NCBI GenBank assembly: GCA_017882935.1
Contig: JADGOP010000006.1
Location: 1-18,337 of the forward strand
Source: Actinomycetota bacterium
GTDB lineage: Bacteria; Actinomycetota; Acidimicrobiia; Acidimicrobiales; Iamiaceae
Reading direction: 5' to 3'
Length of the DNA: 18,337 nucleotides
A program made the position numbers and the translations under genes. Below, piece by piece: positions 1-9,258 of the stretch (within the stretch, counting starts at the first letter, position 1; each line of letters starts with the position of its first letter). The notes beneath the pieces are model-generated. The model ran no database searches. It was not told where the DNA came from and saw only the letters and a program-made list of their open reading frames with translations.

Positions 1-368
1 CCGTGGCCGCCCCACTTGCGGGCGAGCTTCAGCGCGGCCTCGTTGGCCTCGGCCCCGGAGTTGGCGAAGAAGACCTTGCCGCCGCCGCCCAGGAGCCGGT
101 CGAGCGTGGCCGCCAGCGGGCCGTTGTGCTCGTTGGCGAACAGGTTCGAGACGTGCAGCAGCTTGCGGGCCTGTCGTCCGAGCGCGTCGGCCACCTGCGG
201 ATGGGCGTGACCGAGCGACGTGACGGCCAGGCCCCCCAGGAAGTCGAGGTAGCGCCGCCCGTCGGCGTCGAACAGCACCGAGCCGAGACCGTGCACGAAC
301 TCGACCGTGGGCGCCGCATAGGTGTTCATGAGCGGGCCGTCGGGGAGGGTGACCGCGTGCTCAGGCAT
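1..368 (-). CDS. argD: acetylornithine aminotransferase, N-terminal part (cut by window start)
   Basis: PLP-dependent class III aminotransferase that converts N-acetylglutamate 5-semialdehyde to N-acetylornithine with glutamate as amino donor, in the cytoplasm. Only the first 122 residues are visible; the rest lies before base 1. Visible landmarks are MNTYAAP (14-20), the FLGGLAVTSLGHAHP segment (43-57) and NSGAEANE (103-110), the phosphate-binding loop of this family. The PLP lysine would lie outside the window. The ATG at 368-366 overlaps the argB stop by 8 bases (ATGCCTGA), so it is last of the four arg genes seen here and probably translationally coupled to argB. ArgD often also acts as succinyldiaminopimelate aminotransferase in lysine synthesis; that cannot be judged from this fragment. 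Confidence 0.93.
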   Translation of the reverse strand, partial: MPEHAVTLPDGPLMNTYAAPTVEFVHGLGSVLFDADGRRYLDFLGGLAVTSLGHAHPQVADALGRQARKLLHVSNLFANEHNGPLAATLDRLLGGGGKVFFANSGAEANEAALKLARKWGGH

Positions 369-1263
369 CTGCATCGGCCTCGGGCTCGACGGCGTCGTCG
401 ACCTGCACCATGGTGCCGATGCCGGAGTCGGTGAAGAGCTCGAGCAGCAGCACGTGCGGCACGCGGCCGTCGAGGATGTGGGCCGAGCGGACGCCCGCCA
501 CCACCGCCTCGATGCACGCCTCGACCTTGGGGATCATGCCGCCGGACAGGCTGCCGCTGTCGACCATGGCCTGCAGCTCGGCGGCCGTGGTGGTGGAGAT
601 CAGGGAGTCGGGGTCGTCGACGTCGGCCAGCAGGCCCTCCACGTCGGTGAGGTAGACGATCTTCTCGGCGCGGAGCGCCACGGCGATGGCACTGGCCACG
701 GTGTCGGCGTTGATGTTGTATGCCTGTCCGTCGGCGCTGGCCCCGATGGTGGAGATGACGGGCACCAGGTCCTCGGTGAGGAGGCGCTCGACGATGGCGG
801 GGTTGATGGACGTGATGTCGCCCACGAAGCCGAGCGCAGGGTCGCGCTCCTCGGCGCGGATGAGCCCGGCGTCCTCGCCGCTCAGGCCCACGGCCAGCGG
901 CCCGTGCCCGTTGAGGGCCGACACCACGTCGCGGTTCACCTTGCCGACGAGGACCATGCGGGCGATGTCGAGCGTCTCGGCGTCGGTGACGCGCAGGCCG
1001 TCGCGGAACTCGGACTCCTTCCCGAGCCGGGCCATGAGGTCGCCGATCTGCGGGCCACCGCCGTGCACCACCACGGGACGCATACCGACGGCACGCATGA
1101 GCACGATGTCCTCGGCGAAGCGGGCCGCGAGCCCGGCGTCGGTCATGGCGTTGCCGCCGTACTTGACCACCACCGTGGCGTTGCGGAAGCGCTGGATGTA
1201 GGGCAGGGCCTCGACGAGCACGTCGGTCTTGGCGACGGCCCCGGCGGCGAACCTGGCGGTCAT
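361..1263 (-). CDS. argB: acetylglutamate kinase
   Basis: Phosphorylates N-acetylglutamate with ATP, the second step of ornithine synthesis. The 300-residue protein has the amino-acid-kinase landmarks KYGGNA (34-39) and HGGGPQI (67-73), and later YNINAD and the PKVEAC segment. It carries about 25 residues (ALPYIQRF region) before the first core strand. Arginine-inhibited hexameric acetylglutamate kinases have such an N-terminal helix, so feedback inhibition by arginine is a reasonable inference. The ATG at 1263-1261 shares one base with the argJ stop (TGATG) and no good Shine-Dalgarno sequence precedes it, so it probably depends on translation of argJ. The C-terminus ends in an acidic tail (VEPEADADA). 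Confidence 0.96.
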   Translation of the reverse strand: MTARFAAGAVAKTDVLVEALPYIQRFRNATVVVKYGGNAMTDAGLAARFAEDIVLMRAVGMRPVVVHGGGPQIGDLMARLGKESEFRDGLRVTDAETLDIARMVLVGKVNRDVVSALNGHGPLAVGLSGEDAGLIRAEERDPALGFVGDITSINPAIVERLLTEDLVPVISTIGASADGQAYNINADTVASAIAVALRAEKIVYLTDVEGLLADVDDPDSLISTTTAAELQAMVDSGSLSGGMIPKVEACIEAVVAGVRSAHILDGRVPHVLLLELFTDSGIGTMVQVDDAVEPEADADA

Positions 1264-2432
1264 CAGGAGGTCCCCATGTTCTCGTCGATGTAGGCGTGCG
1301 TGAGGTCGTTGGTGAGGACGTGGGCGCGCCCGGCGCCGAGCCCGAGGTCGACGACGACATCGAGGTGGCGGCCGGCCAGGTGGGCGGCCACGGCGTCGGC
1401 GTCGTGCTCGACGCCCACGCCCCCGGCAGCCACCGTGACCCCGCCGTAGGCGACCGACACCAGCTGCTGCTCGAAGGTGACGCCGGCGCTCCCCGCCTCG
1501 CTGGCCAACCGCCCCCAGTAGGGGTCGAGGCCATACCACGAGCACTTGACCAGCTGGCTCTCGGCGATCTTGCGCGCCGCCGTGGCCGCCTCGGCGTCGG
1601 TTGCCGCACCGGTGACCTCGAGCCGCACCACCTTGGTGGCGCCCTCGGCATCGCCGGCCATCTGCGCTGCGAGCGAGCCGCACACCTCGGCGATGGCCGC
1701 GCCGAGCGCGTCGTCGCTGACCGGCCCGGCGACACCGCTGGCCAGGATGATGACGGTGTCGTTGGTCGACGTGCAGCCGTCGGTGGTGAGCACGTTGAAC
1801 GACCCGTCGACCCCCCCAGCGAGCAGCCGCTTGAGCGTGCCCGGATCGACGTCGGCGTCGGTGGTGAGCACCGCCAGCATCGTGGCCATGTTCGGCGCCA
1901 GCATCGCCGCGCCCTTGGCCATGCCGCCGACGGTTGCCGCGCCGGCGCGGGCCGCCGCCTCCTTGCGGGCGGTGTCGGTGGTGCGGATGGCCTCGGCGGC
2001 CGCGGCACCCGCCTCGGGGCCGTCGGCTCGGGCCGCGAGCAGCGCGGGCACGGCGTTCTCGATGAGCTCGACCGGGAGGGGGATGCCGATGAGCCCGGTG
2101 GAGCACACCAGGACGTCCTCGGCCGAGAGGTGGAGGTGGTTGGCCACGGCCTCGGTCATGCGCTCGGCGTGCTCGCGCCCGACCGTGCCGTTGGCCGCGT
2201 TGGCGTTGCCGCTGTTGAGGATGACCGCCGCGGCGTGGCCCCCCGTGGCCGTGAGGTGCGCGTGCGAGGTCAGCACCGGCGCCGCGGTCATCTTGTTCGA
2301 CGTGAACACGGCCGCGGCGGGCACGGGCTCACCCGACGCGGTGGCCACGAGCGAGAGGTCGGGATCGCCGGAGGCCTTGATGCCGGCCGACACGCCCGCG
2401 GCGACGAAGCCCTTGGCGGCGGTGACGCTCAC
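1263..2432 (-). CDS. argJ: bifunctional glutamate N-acetyltransferase / ornithine acetyltransferase
   Basis: Moves the acetyl group from N-acetylornithine to glutamate, closing the acetyl cycle; bifunctional members also acetylate glutamate from acetyl-CoA. The 389-residue protein has LNSGNANAANG (72-82), STGLIG (111-116) and the self-cleavage region KGAAMLAPNMATML (173-186). By family knowledge the chain is cut between Ala183 and Thr184, and Thr184 becomes the catalytic nucleophile of the beta chain. The GTG at 2432-2430 is chosen because it gives a 4-base overlap (GTGA) with the argC stop and starts the protein at VSVTAAKGF, the usual N-terminus. No argA-like gene is in the window, which fits the recycling pathway. 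It is second in the argCJBD order. Confidence 0.95.
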   Translation of the reverse strand: MSVTAAKGFVAAGVSAGIKASGDPDLSLVATASGEPVPAAAVFTSNKMTAAPVLTSHAHLTATGGHAAAVILNSGNANAANGTVGREHAERMTEAVANHLHLSAEDVLVCSTGLIGIPLPVELIENAVPALLAARADGPEAGAAAAEAIRTTDTARKEAAARAGAATVGGMAKGAAMLAPNMATMLAVLTTDADVDPGTLKRLLAGGVDGSFNVLTTDGCTSTNDTVIILASGVAGPVSDDALGAAIAEVCGSLAAQMAGDAEGATKVVRLEVTGAATDAEAATAARKIAESQLVKCSWYGLDPYWGRLASEAGSAGVTFEQQLVSVAYGGVTVAAGGVGVEHDADAVAAHLAGRHLDVVVDLGLGAGRAHVLTNDLTHAYIDENMGTS

Positions 2433-3445
2433 GGCATCAGCCCGATGCTGGGCAGGCCGAACGTCTCGTCGAGGCCGCAGATGAGGTTGGCGCACTGGAT
2501 GGCCTGGCCCGAGGCACCCTTCACCAGGTTGTCGAGGGCGCACAGCGCGACCACGTAGCCGGTGCGCTCGTCGAGCAGCGCGGTGACGTGCGCGGTGTTG
2601 GCACCGAGGGTGGCCTTGGTGTTGGGCGAGTCGGTGCGGACGACCACGAAGGGGGCGTCTCCGTAGGCCTCGCGCAGGGCCGCGAGCAGCTCGGCCGTGG
2701 ACGTGGCGCCGGTGGGCCGGGCGTAGCAGGTGGCCAGGATGCCCCGGTTCATGGGGACGAGGTGCGGGGTGAAGCGCACCGTGGCGCCGAGGTTCTGGTC
2801 GAGCTCGGGGGTGTGCCGGTGGCCTTCGAGCCCGTAGGCCATGAAGTCCTCGTCGACCGCACAGAACGAGGTGGTGGGCTTCGCCGCCCGGCCCGCGCCC
2901 GACACCCCGCTCGCGGCGTCGACGATGAGGCCCTCGGTCGACACCAGGCCCGCCCGCACGAGTGGCGCCAGGGCGAGCGACCCCGCGGTGGGATAGCAGC
3001 CGGGGACGGCGATGTGCTGGGCCCCGGCGACCTCGTCGTGGAACAGCTCCGGCAGCCCGTACACGAAGCGCTCGAGGAGCTCCGGGGCCTGGTGCTCGGC
3101 GCCGTACCACTTGGGGTAGAGGGCCGGGTCGTGGAGCCGGAAGTCGGCGCTGAGGTCGACCACGTGGGCGACGCGGTCGATGATCTGCGGCACGATCGCC
3201 TGCGACGCGCCGTGGGGCAGGCCCAGGAACACGAGGTCGACGTCGTCGACGAGCTCCGGCGAGAAGGGCTGCAGCACCAGGTCGGGCCAGCGCGCGAGCA
3301 GCGAGGGGTAGAGCTCGGCGACCCGAGCGCCCACCTGCGTGTCGCCCGTGGCGAAGCGCACGTCGAGGTCCGGATGGTCGGCGCAGAGCCGCAACAGCTC
3401 CGCGCCGGTGAACCCCGACGCCCCGATGATGCCGACCTTGGTCAT
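2429..3445 (-). CDS. argC: N-acetyl-gamma-glutamyl-phosphate reductase
   Basis: NADPH-dependent reduction of N-acetylglutamyl-5-phosphate to the semialdehyde, third step of ornithine synthesis. The 338-residue protein is full length for the type 1 family. It opens with a nucleotide-binding loop GASGFTGAELL (8-18), has the catalytic cysteine in VPGCYPT (Cys150) and the HRHTPE motif (209-214) that supplies the catalytic histidine. It is the first gene of the arg operon and overlaps argJ by 4 bases. The ATG at 3445 has no Shine-Dalgarno sequence. Instead a -10-like TATAGT lies 6 bases upstream, so the mRNA is probably leaderless. An ArgR-type palindrome overlaps the promoter, so repression by arginine is expected. 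Confidence 0.96.
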   Translation of the reverse strand: MTKVGIIGASGFTGAELLRLCADHPDLDVRFATGDTQVGARVAELYPSLLARWPDLVLQPFSPELVDDVDLVFLGLPHGASQAIVPQIIDRVAHVVDLSADFRLHDPALYPKWYGAEHQAPELLERFVYGLPELFHDEVAGAQHIAVPGCYPTAGSLALAPLVRAGLVSTEGLIVDAASGVSGAGRAAKPTTSFCAVDEDFMAYGLEGHRHTPELDQNLGATVRFTPHLVPMNRGILATCYARPTGATSTAELLAALREAYGDAPFVVVRTDSPNTKATLGANTAHVTALLDERTGYVVALCALDNLVKGASGQAIQCANLICGLDETFGLPSIGLMP

Positions 3446-3451
3446 CCGGCG

Positions 3452-3457
3452 ACTATA
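3452..3457 (-). promoter_or_regulatory. -10 element of the argC operon promoter
   Basis: On the minus strand TATAGT ends 6 bases before the argC ATG. That places transcription start at or next to the A of the start codon, i.e. a leaderless mRNA. A -35 is less clear: GTGCAT or TTGTGC sit roughly 17-20 bases upstream and fall in the ARG box. Position and match to the actinobacterial TANNNT consensus are seen; use as a promoter is inferred. Confidence 0.6.
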
Positions 3458-3465
3458 CGCAGCTC

Positions 3466-3479
3466 TGCATAGTCATGCA
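3466..3479. promoter_or_regulatory. ArgR operator (ARG box)
   Basis: Perfect palindrome TGCAT-AGTC-ATGCA, with 5-base arms and a 4-base centre, the same geometry as the classical ARG box and with the TGCAT/ATGCA arms seen in actinobacteria. It covers the spacer and -35 region of the argC promoter. A much weaker second copy (minus strand TGCGTATAGTCGCC, 3448-3461) overlaps the -10; tandem boxes a few bases apart are typical of ArgR operators. argR itself is not in the window, although in many actinobacteria it follows argD. The site is also about 90 bases upstream of the divergent oxidoreductase gene. Confidence 0.7.
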
Positions 3480-3568
3480 CAACTTGGTTCGTCGGCGCTC
3501 CCGAGCGTCCCGCTGGCTACGCTCCGCGCTGGGTGCCCGAGGCGTCGGGCGGGCGAGAGGAGCGCACG

Positions 3569-4978
3569 ATGGCGCGAGTGGTGATCGTCGGTGGCGGGAT
3601 GGTCGGGATGTGCACCGGACTGCTGCTGCAACGTGACGGCCACGACGTCACCGTGCTCGAGCGTGACCCGGCGCCACCGCCGGCCGACCCCCGCGATGCG
3701 TGGGCCGACTGGGAGCGCCGCGGCATCAACCAGTTCCGGCTCCCCCACTACTTCCAGCCGAAGTTCCGCCAGCAGCTCGACGAGCACCTGCCCGACGTGT
3801 CGCAGGCCATACGAGACGCCGGGGCGCTGCCGCTCCACATGGTCGAGTCGATCCCCGAGGAGATGACCGGCGGGAAGCGCGAGGGCGACGACGAGCTCGT
3901 GGCCCTCACCGGCCGCCGGCCCGTGGTCGAGGCGGCGGTGGCCAACGCGGTCGTGGCCGCGGAGCTCGACGTTCGGCGCGGCGTGGCCGTGGCGGGCCTG
4001 CTCGCCGAAGCCGGTCCCGGCGGGGTCCCCCGCGTGACCGGGGTGCACACCGAGGACGGCACCGAGCTGCGGGCCGACCTCGTGATCGACGTGTCCGGTC
4101 GGAGGTCCCCGTGCCTCAGGTGGCTCGAGGTCATCGGTGCCGCCGAGCCCGACGACGAGGTCGACGACCTCGGGTTCGCCTACTACGGCCGCCACCTCCG
4201 CTCCCCCGACGGCTCGACGCCGGTCGCCTTCGGCCCGCCGCTGCAGCACTACGAGTCGGTCTCGACGCTGACGCTCCCTGCCGACAACGGCACCTGGTGC
4301 GTCGCGCTCGTCACCGCGGGCCACGACGCCCCGCTGCGGGCGATCCGCGACTTCGACACCTGGAACCGGGTGTTCGCGAGCTACCCCATGGTCGCCCACT
4401 GGCTCGAAGGCGAGCCGATCGAGGACCACATCGTGTCGCTCTCGAAGATCGAGGACCGGCACCGCAGCCTGATCGTCGACGACGAGCCGGTGGCCACCGG
4501 CCTGCTGCTCGTCGGCGACGCCTGGGCGTGCACCAACCCGTCGGTGGGTCGGGGCGCGTCCATCGGCCTGATGCACGGCGTGGCCCTGCGCGACACCCTG
4601 CGCTCCTCGACGGTCGACGACCCGGCGGGCCTGGCGAAGGCGTTCCACGCGGCCACCCTCGCGACGGTGGAGCCCTGGTACCGAGCGACGGTCGACATGG
4701 ACCGCCAGCGGATGGCCGAGGTGCAGGCGGCGATCGCCGGCACCTCGGCGCCGACCGACGACAGCTACGAACTCACCATGGCCATGCTCTACAGCATCCC
4801 CCGCGACCCCGACCTCATGCGGGTGGGCATGCGGTTCATGGCGCTGCTCTCGACCCCCGACCAGGAGCTGGCCGACCCCGCGGTCGTCGCCCGCATCCGC
4901 GAGGTCGGCAGCGGGTGGCGTGACGACCCCATCCCCGGCCCCAGCCGCGCCGAGCTGCTGGCGCTGCTCGACGCCTGA
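3569..4978 (+). CDS. FAD-dependent oxidoreductase / monooxygenase-like protein
   Basis: Probable flavoprotein of the class A monooxygenase / geranylgeranyl-reductase-like fold; substrate unknown. The 469-residue protein starts with an FAD-binding Rossmann motif (VIVGGGMVGM, 5-14) followed by VLERD (29-33), where Glu31 would bind the adenosine ribose. It has a DVSGR motif (174-178) and the second FAD motif GDAWACTNPSVGRGAS (316-331). WERRGINQFRLPHYF (48-62) resembles a conserved segment of uncharacterised actinobacterial members. No membrane segment or signal peptide is seen. The ATG at 3569 is preferred because GAGAGGAG lies 6 bases upstream; an in-frame GTG at 3533 would add 12 residues and could be leaderless. 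An epoxide-hydrolase-like gene follows after 34 bases, so this enzyme may make or handle an epoxide. That is inference. Confidence 0.85.
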   Translation: MARVVIVGGGMVGMCTGLLLQRDGHDVTVLERDPAPPPADPRDAWADWERRGINQFRLPHYFQPKFRQQLDEHLPDVSQAIRDAGALPLHMVESIPEEMTGGKREGDDELVALTGRRPVVEAAVANAVVAAELDVRRGVAVAGLLAEAGPGGVPRVTGVHTEDGTELRADLVIDVSGRRSPCLRWLEVIGAAEPDDEVDDLGFAYYGRHLRSPDGSTPVAFGPPLQHYESVSTLTLPADNGTWCVALVTAGHDAPLRAIRDFDTWNRVFASYPMVAHWLEGEPIEDHIVSLSKIEDRHRSLIVDDEPVATGLLLVGDAWACTNPSVGRGASIGLMHGVALRDTLRSSTVDDPAGLAKAFHAATLATVEPWYRATVDMDRQRMAEVQAAIAGTSAPTDDSYELTMAMLYSIPRDPDLMRVGMRFMALLSTPDQELADPAVVARIREVGSGWRDDPIPGPSRAELLALLDA

Positions 4979-5012
4979 CAGCCCCTGCCCACCACTCGAA
5001 CCAGGAGAACCC

Positions 5013-5822
5013 ATGCGCGCGGACGTGAACGGAGTCGGCATCCACTACGAGGTGACCGGAGAGGGTGCGCCGGTGGTGCTGCTGCACGGCTTCCCCGACT
5101 CCGGTCGCATGTGGCGCAACCAGGTGCCGGCGCTCGTCGCCGCAGGGCACCAGGTGATCGTGCCCGACCTGCGCGGGTACGGCGAGTCGGACAAGCCCGA
5201 CGAGGTGGAGCAGTACAACCTGCTGTTCCTGGCCGGCGACGTGCTGGGCGTGCTCGACGCGGTCGGGGTCGAGCGGGCCGCGGTGGTCGGGCACGACTGG
5301 GGCGCCGCGCTCGCCTGGGCCACCGCGGCGTTCGCGCCCGAGCGCGTCGAGCGGCTGGTGGCGCTGTCGGTGGGGAACCCCATGGCGTTCGTCGATGCCG
5401 GCTTCCCGCAGCGGGAGAAGTCCTGGTACATGTTGCTGTTCCAGTTCACCGACATCGCCGAGCAGTGGCTGTCGAACGACGACTGGGCGAACTTCCGGGC
5501 CTGGGGTCACCACCCAGACGGCCAGGCGATCATCGACGACCTCGTGCGCAACGGCTCGCTCACGCCGGGCCTCAACTACTACCGGGCCAACATCGGCCCC
5601 GAGACGCTGATCGCCCCGCCGCTCGAGCTGCCGCACATCCAGTGCGCCACGATGGGCGTGTGGAGCAGCGGCGACTTCGCGCTCACCGAGGAGCAGATGA
5701 CGGGCAGCGGGAAGTACGTCGACGGCCCGTGGCGCTACGAGCGCCTCGAGGGCCCCGGCCACTGGATGCAGCTCGAGGCGCCCGACCGGGTCAACGAGCT
5801 GCTGATCGACTTCCTGGCCTGA
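5013..5822 (+). CDS. alpha/beta hydrolase, epoxide-hydrolase-like
   Basis: Cytoplasmic alpha/beta-hydrolase of 269 residues. It has the oxyanion-hole motif HGFPDS (25-30), the nucleophile elbow GHDWGA (93-98) with Asp95, a likely acid Asp221 and the catalytic His250 in GPGHWMQLEAP. An Asp nucleophile with HGFP, plus cap tyrosines (SWYM around 139 and NYYR around 190), is typical of soluble epoxide hydrolases. Haloalkane or fluoroacetate dehalogenases share much of this pattern and cannot be excluded. The start is fixed by AGGAG at 5003-5007, 5 bases before the ATG. The gene follows the FAD oxidoreductase on the same strand and ends just before a strong hairpin, so the two are probably one transcription unit. 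Confidence 0.88.
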   Translation: MRADVNGVGIHYEVTGEGAPVVLLHGFPDSGRMWRNQVPALVAAGHQVIVPDLRGYGESDKPDEVEQYNLLFLAGDVLGVLDAVGVERAAVVGHDWGAALAWATAAFAPERVERLVALSVGNPMAFVDAGFPQREKSWYMLLFQFTDIAEQWLSNDDWANFRAWGHHPDGQAIIDDLVRNGSLTPGLNYYRANIGPETLIAPPLELPHIQCATMGVWSSGDFALTEEQMTGSGKYVDGPWRYERLEGPGHWMQLEAPDRVNELLIDFLA

Positions 5823-5829
5823 CCGCGCA

Positions 5830-5882
5830 GCGAGGCCTGGTCCGAAACCGACCGCGACGGTCGGTTTCGGACCAGACCTCGC
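5830..5882. terminator. bidirectional hairpin terminator between convergent genes
   Basis: Inverted repeat of 25-base arms (5830-5854 and 5858-5882) with one mismatch (5836/5876) and a 3-base CGA loop; the inner 18 pairs are perfect. It lies in the 66-base gap between the convergent ends of the hydrolase (5822) and pheT (5889). There is no T tract on either strand, as is common for high-GC actinobacterial terminators. Function is inferred from position and stem strength. Confidence 0.8.
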
Positions 5883-5888
5883 CGGGCT

Positions 5889-8243
5889 TCAGCGGAGCTT
5901 GGCGTCGTGGGCCTGCTCGACCGCGGCGATGACGGCCTGGCGCACACCCTGCACCTCGTCGTCGGTGAGGGTGCGGTCGGGAGCCTGGAGCCGGAGGGAG
6001 AACGCCAGGCTGCGACGCCCCTCGCCCACCGGCGCGCCGCGGAACACGTCGAACAGCTGGAGCGAGTCGAGCAGGTCGGCGGCCGCCGTGCGCACGGTCG
6101 CCTCGACCGCGGTGACGGGCACGGGGTCGGCCACGTCGAAGGCCAGGTCGATGTCGGACGACGGGAAGCGGCTCACCAGCCGGTAGGGACGATCACCGTG
6201 CGGCAGGGCGAGCAGCCGGGTGAGGTCGACCTGCAGCCAGGCCACGCGCTCGCCGATGTCGTGGCGGGCGAGCACCTCGGGGTCGATCTCGCCCAGCTCG
6301 CCCACGGCCTCGCCGGCCACCACGATGAGACCCGAGCGGGTGGGGTGCAGCCCGGAGACCTCGGCGTTGACCACGGTGGCGTCGGCGACGGCGAGGGTGT
6401 CGGCCACCACCTGCCACGCGGCCACGGCTCCCTCGGCATCGAGGCCGGCGCGGATGGCAGCGAGGCACTCGCGCTCGTCGGGCAGCAGCTGGTCGGCCGG
6501 CGGAGGGCGGAACACGTGGCCGATCTCGAAGAGGCCGACACCGAGCTGGCGGCGCGTGGCGTTGTGGGCCACGGCCTGCACCAGCCCGGGCAGCAACGAC
6601 GTGCGCAGCACGGACTCGTCGGCGACCAGCGGGTTGGCGAGGGAGATGCCCACGTCGGGGAGCCCGCAGCGGGTGAGCTCGCCGGGTGCGAGGAACGGCA
6701 GGGGCATGGCCTCGGCCAGTCCCATGCCGACCATGGCCCGCCGCAGCGCCCGGCGCTCGAGCTGCCGTTCGGTGAGCCGTCCGGTGCGCGACGACGGCAG
6801 GGGCTCCGGGGCGATGCGGGAGTAGCCGTGGAGCCGCGCCACCTCCTCGATGATGTCGATCTCGGCCGAGGAGTCGTAGCGCCACGACGGGACCACCACG
6901 TCGTGGTCGGCGCCGACAGGCGTGGTGGTGAAGCCGATCGACTCGAGGTGGCCCGCGACGGTGGGGGCGTCGAGGTCGGTGCCGAGGACGGCGTTGACCC
7001 GCGCGGTGCGCACCCGGACGGGTGACCGGTCGGGCAGCTCGCCCCGAACGTCGACCGCGCCAGGTGCGGTGGTGGCGCCGCAGATCTCGGCCGCGAGCTG
7101 GCAGAACCGGTCGGCCGCGAGGTCGATGACCTCGGGGTCGCAACCCTTGTCGAAGCGGGCCGAGGCCTCGGTGCGGAGGCCGAGGCGGCGCGAGGTTCGG
7201 CTGATGGCCATGGGGCGGAACCACGCCATCTCCAGCAGCACGTCGGTGGTGGATGCGGAGATCTCGCACGACGCGCCACCCATCACGCCCGCGATGCCGA
7301 TGGGCGTGTCGTCGGCCCCGCAGATGAGGAGGTCATCGACCGACACCCGGCGCTCGACGTCGTCGAGGGTGGTGAGCGCCTCGCCGTCGCGGCCGCGACG
7401 CACCCGGAACCCGCCTCCCGGCACCAGCGCCAGGTCGTAGGGGTGGTTGGGCTGCCCCAGCTCGAGCATGACGTAGTTGGAGATGTCGACGAGCGCGTTG
7501 ATGGGCCGCATGCCGAGCTGGGTGAGCCGGTTGGCGAGCCACTGCGGCGACTGCCCCACCGTGACGTTGCGCAGGACGCGGGCCTGGAAGCGACCGCACA
7601 GGTCGGGGTCGGCCAGCTCGATGGTGGCCACCGCGTCGGCAGGCTCGCCGGTGCGGGTGACCCGGGGGCTGGGCAGGGTGAAGGGCAGGCCCATGCGGGC
7701 GGCGAGGTCGCGGGCCACACCGGCCACCGACATCGCATCGGGGCGGTTGGGGTTGACCTCGAGGTCGTAGAGCACGTCGGGCTCGATGCCCAGCGCCTCG
7801 CGCAGGGGCGTGCCGGGCTGGAGCGCGCCGTCGAGCTGGAGGATGCCGGCGTGGTCGGCGCCGAAGCCGAGCTCGCGGGCGGAGCAGAGCATGCCGGCCG
7901 ACTCCTGGCCGCGCATCTTGCGGCGCGCGATCTCGAAGCCGCCGGGGAGCACCGCGCCGATGGTGGCGAGCGGGACGGTGTCGCCCACCGCGATGTTGGC
8001 GGCGCCGCACACGATCTGGCGCGCCTCACCGTCGCCGGGGTCGACGTCGACCAGGCGGATCTTGTCGGCGCCGTCGATGGCGCGGATGTCGAGGATGCGG
8101 GCCACGACGACACCGTCGAGCCCCTCGCCCACCGTCTGCATCTCCTCGACGGCGAGGCCGAGGTCGCTCAACAGCTCGCCGAGGTGCTCGGGGTCGCCGT
8201 CGAACGGCGCGAACTCGCGCAGCCAGGAGAGGAGGACCTTCAT
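5889..8243 (-). CDS. pheT: phenylalanyl-tRNA synthetase beta subunit
   Basis: Beta chain of the (alpha-beta)2 enzyme that charges tRNA-Phe. The 784-residue protein is full length. It begins MKVLLSWLREF, carries the EMAP-like tRNA-binding domain at about 40-150 (VVVARI... CGAAN... SAGMLCSARELG), then the B3/B4 editing and B5 DNA-binding-like regions. It ends with an FDX-ACB anticodon-binding domain (about 687-784, from YRLVSRFPSSDIDL to the C-terminus). The ATG at 8243 follows GGGAGG on the minus strand, 16 bases after the pheS stop. It is the last gene of the infC-rpmI-rplT-methyltransferase-pheS-pheT series and ends at the convergent hairpin. Confidence 0.97.
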   Translation of the reverse strand: MKVLLSWLREFAPFDGDPEHLGELLSDLGLAVEEMQTVGEGLDGVVVARILDIRAIDGADKIRLVDVDPGDGEARQIVCGAANIAVGDTVPLATIGAVLPGGFEIARRKMRGQESAGMLCSARELGFGADHAGILQLDGALQPGTPLREALGIEPDVLYDLEVNPNRPDAMSVAGVARDLAARMGLPFTLPSPRVTRTGEPADAVATIELADPDLCGRFQARVLRNVTVGQSPQWLANRLTQLGMRPINALVDISNYVMLELGQPNHPYDLALVPGGGFRVRRGRDGEALTTLDDVERRVSVDDLLICGADDTPIGIAGVMGGASCEISASTTDVLLEMAWFRPMAISRTSRRLGLRTEASARFDKGCDPEVIDLAADRFCQLAAEICGATTAPGAVDVRGELPDRSPVRVRTARVNAVLGTDLDAPTVAGHLESIGFTTTPVGADHDVVVPSWRYDSSAEIDIIEEVARLHGYSRIAPEPLPSSRTGRLTERQLERRALRRAMVGMGLAEAMPLPFLAPGELTRCGLPDVGISLANPLVADESVLRTSLLPGLVQAVAHNATRRQLGVGLFEIGHVFRPPPADQLLPDERECLAAIRAGLDAEGAVAAWQVVADTLAVADATVVNAEVSGLHPTRSGLIVVAGEAVGELGEIDPEVLARHDIGERVAWLQVDLTRLLALPHGDRPYRLVSRFPSSDIDLAFDVADPVPVTAVEATVRTAAADLLDSLQLFDVFRGAPVGEGRRSLAFSLRLQAPDRTLTDDEVQGVRQAVIAAVEQAHDAKLR

Positions 8244-8259
8244 GCGGGTGCGACCTCCC

Positions 8260-9254
<995 letters not shown>

Positions 9255-9258
<4 letters not shown>

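Noticed and set aside
1267..1280. Anti-Shine-Dalgarno-like ACCTCC before the argB start on the minus strand
   Set aside because: It is simply argJ coding sequence in the opposite sense to a ribosome binding site; the 1-base stop/start overlap is enough to explain argB translation.
326..2106. Long open frames overlapping argB and argJ in other phases (over 500 codons)
   Set aside because: Products are Arg/Pro/Ala-rich low-complexity shadows of GC-rich genes; the argB and argJ frames carry all the family motifs.
3473..5041. A 522-codon minus-strand open frame antisense to the FAD oxidoreductase
   Set aside because: It is the Val/Gly/His/Arg-rich antisense shadow of a gene with clear FAD motifs, and matches no family.
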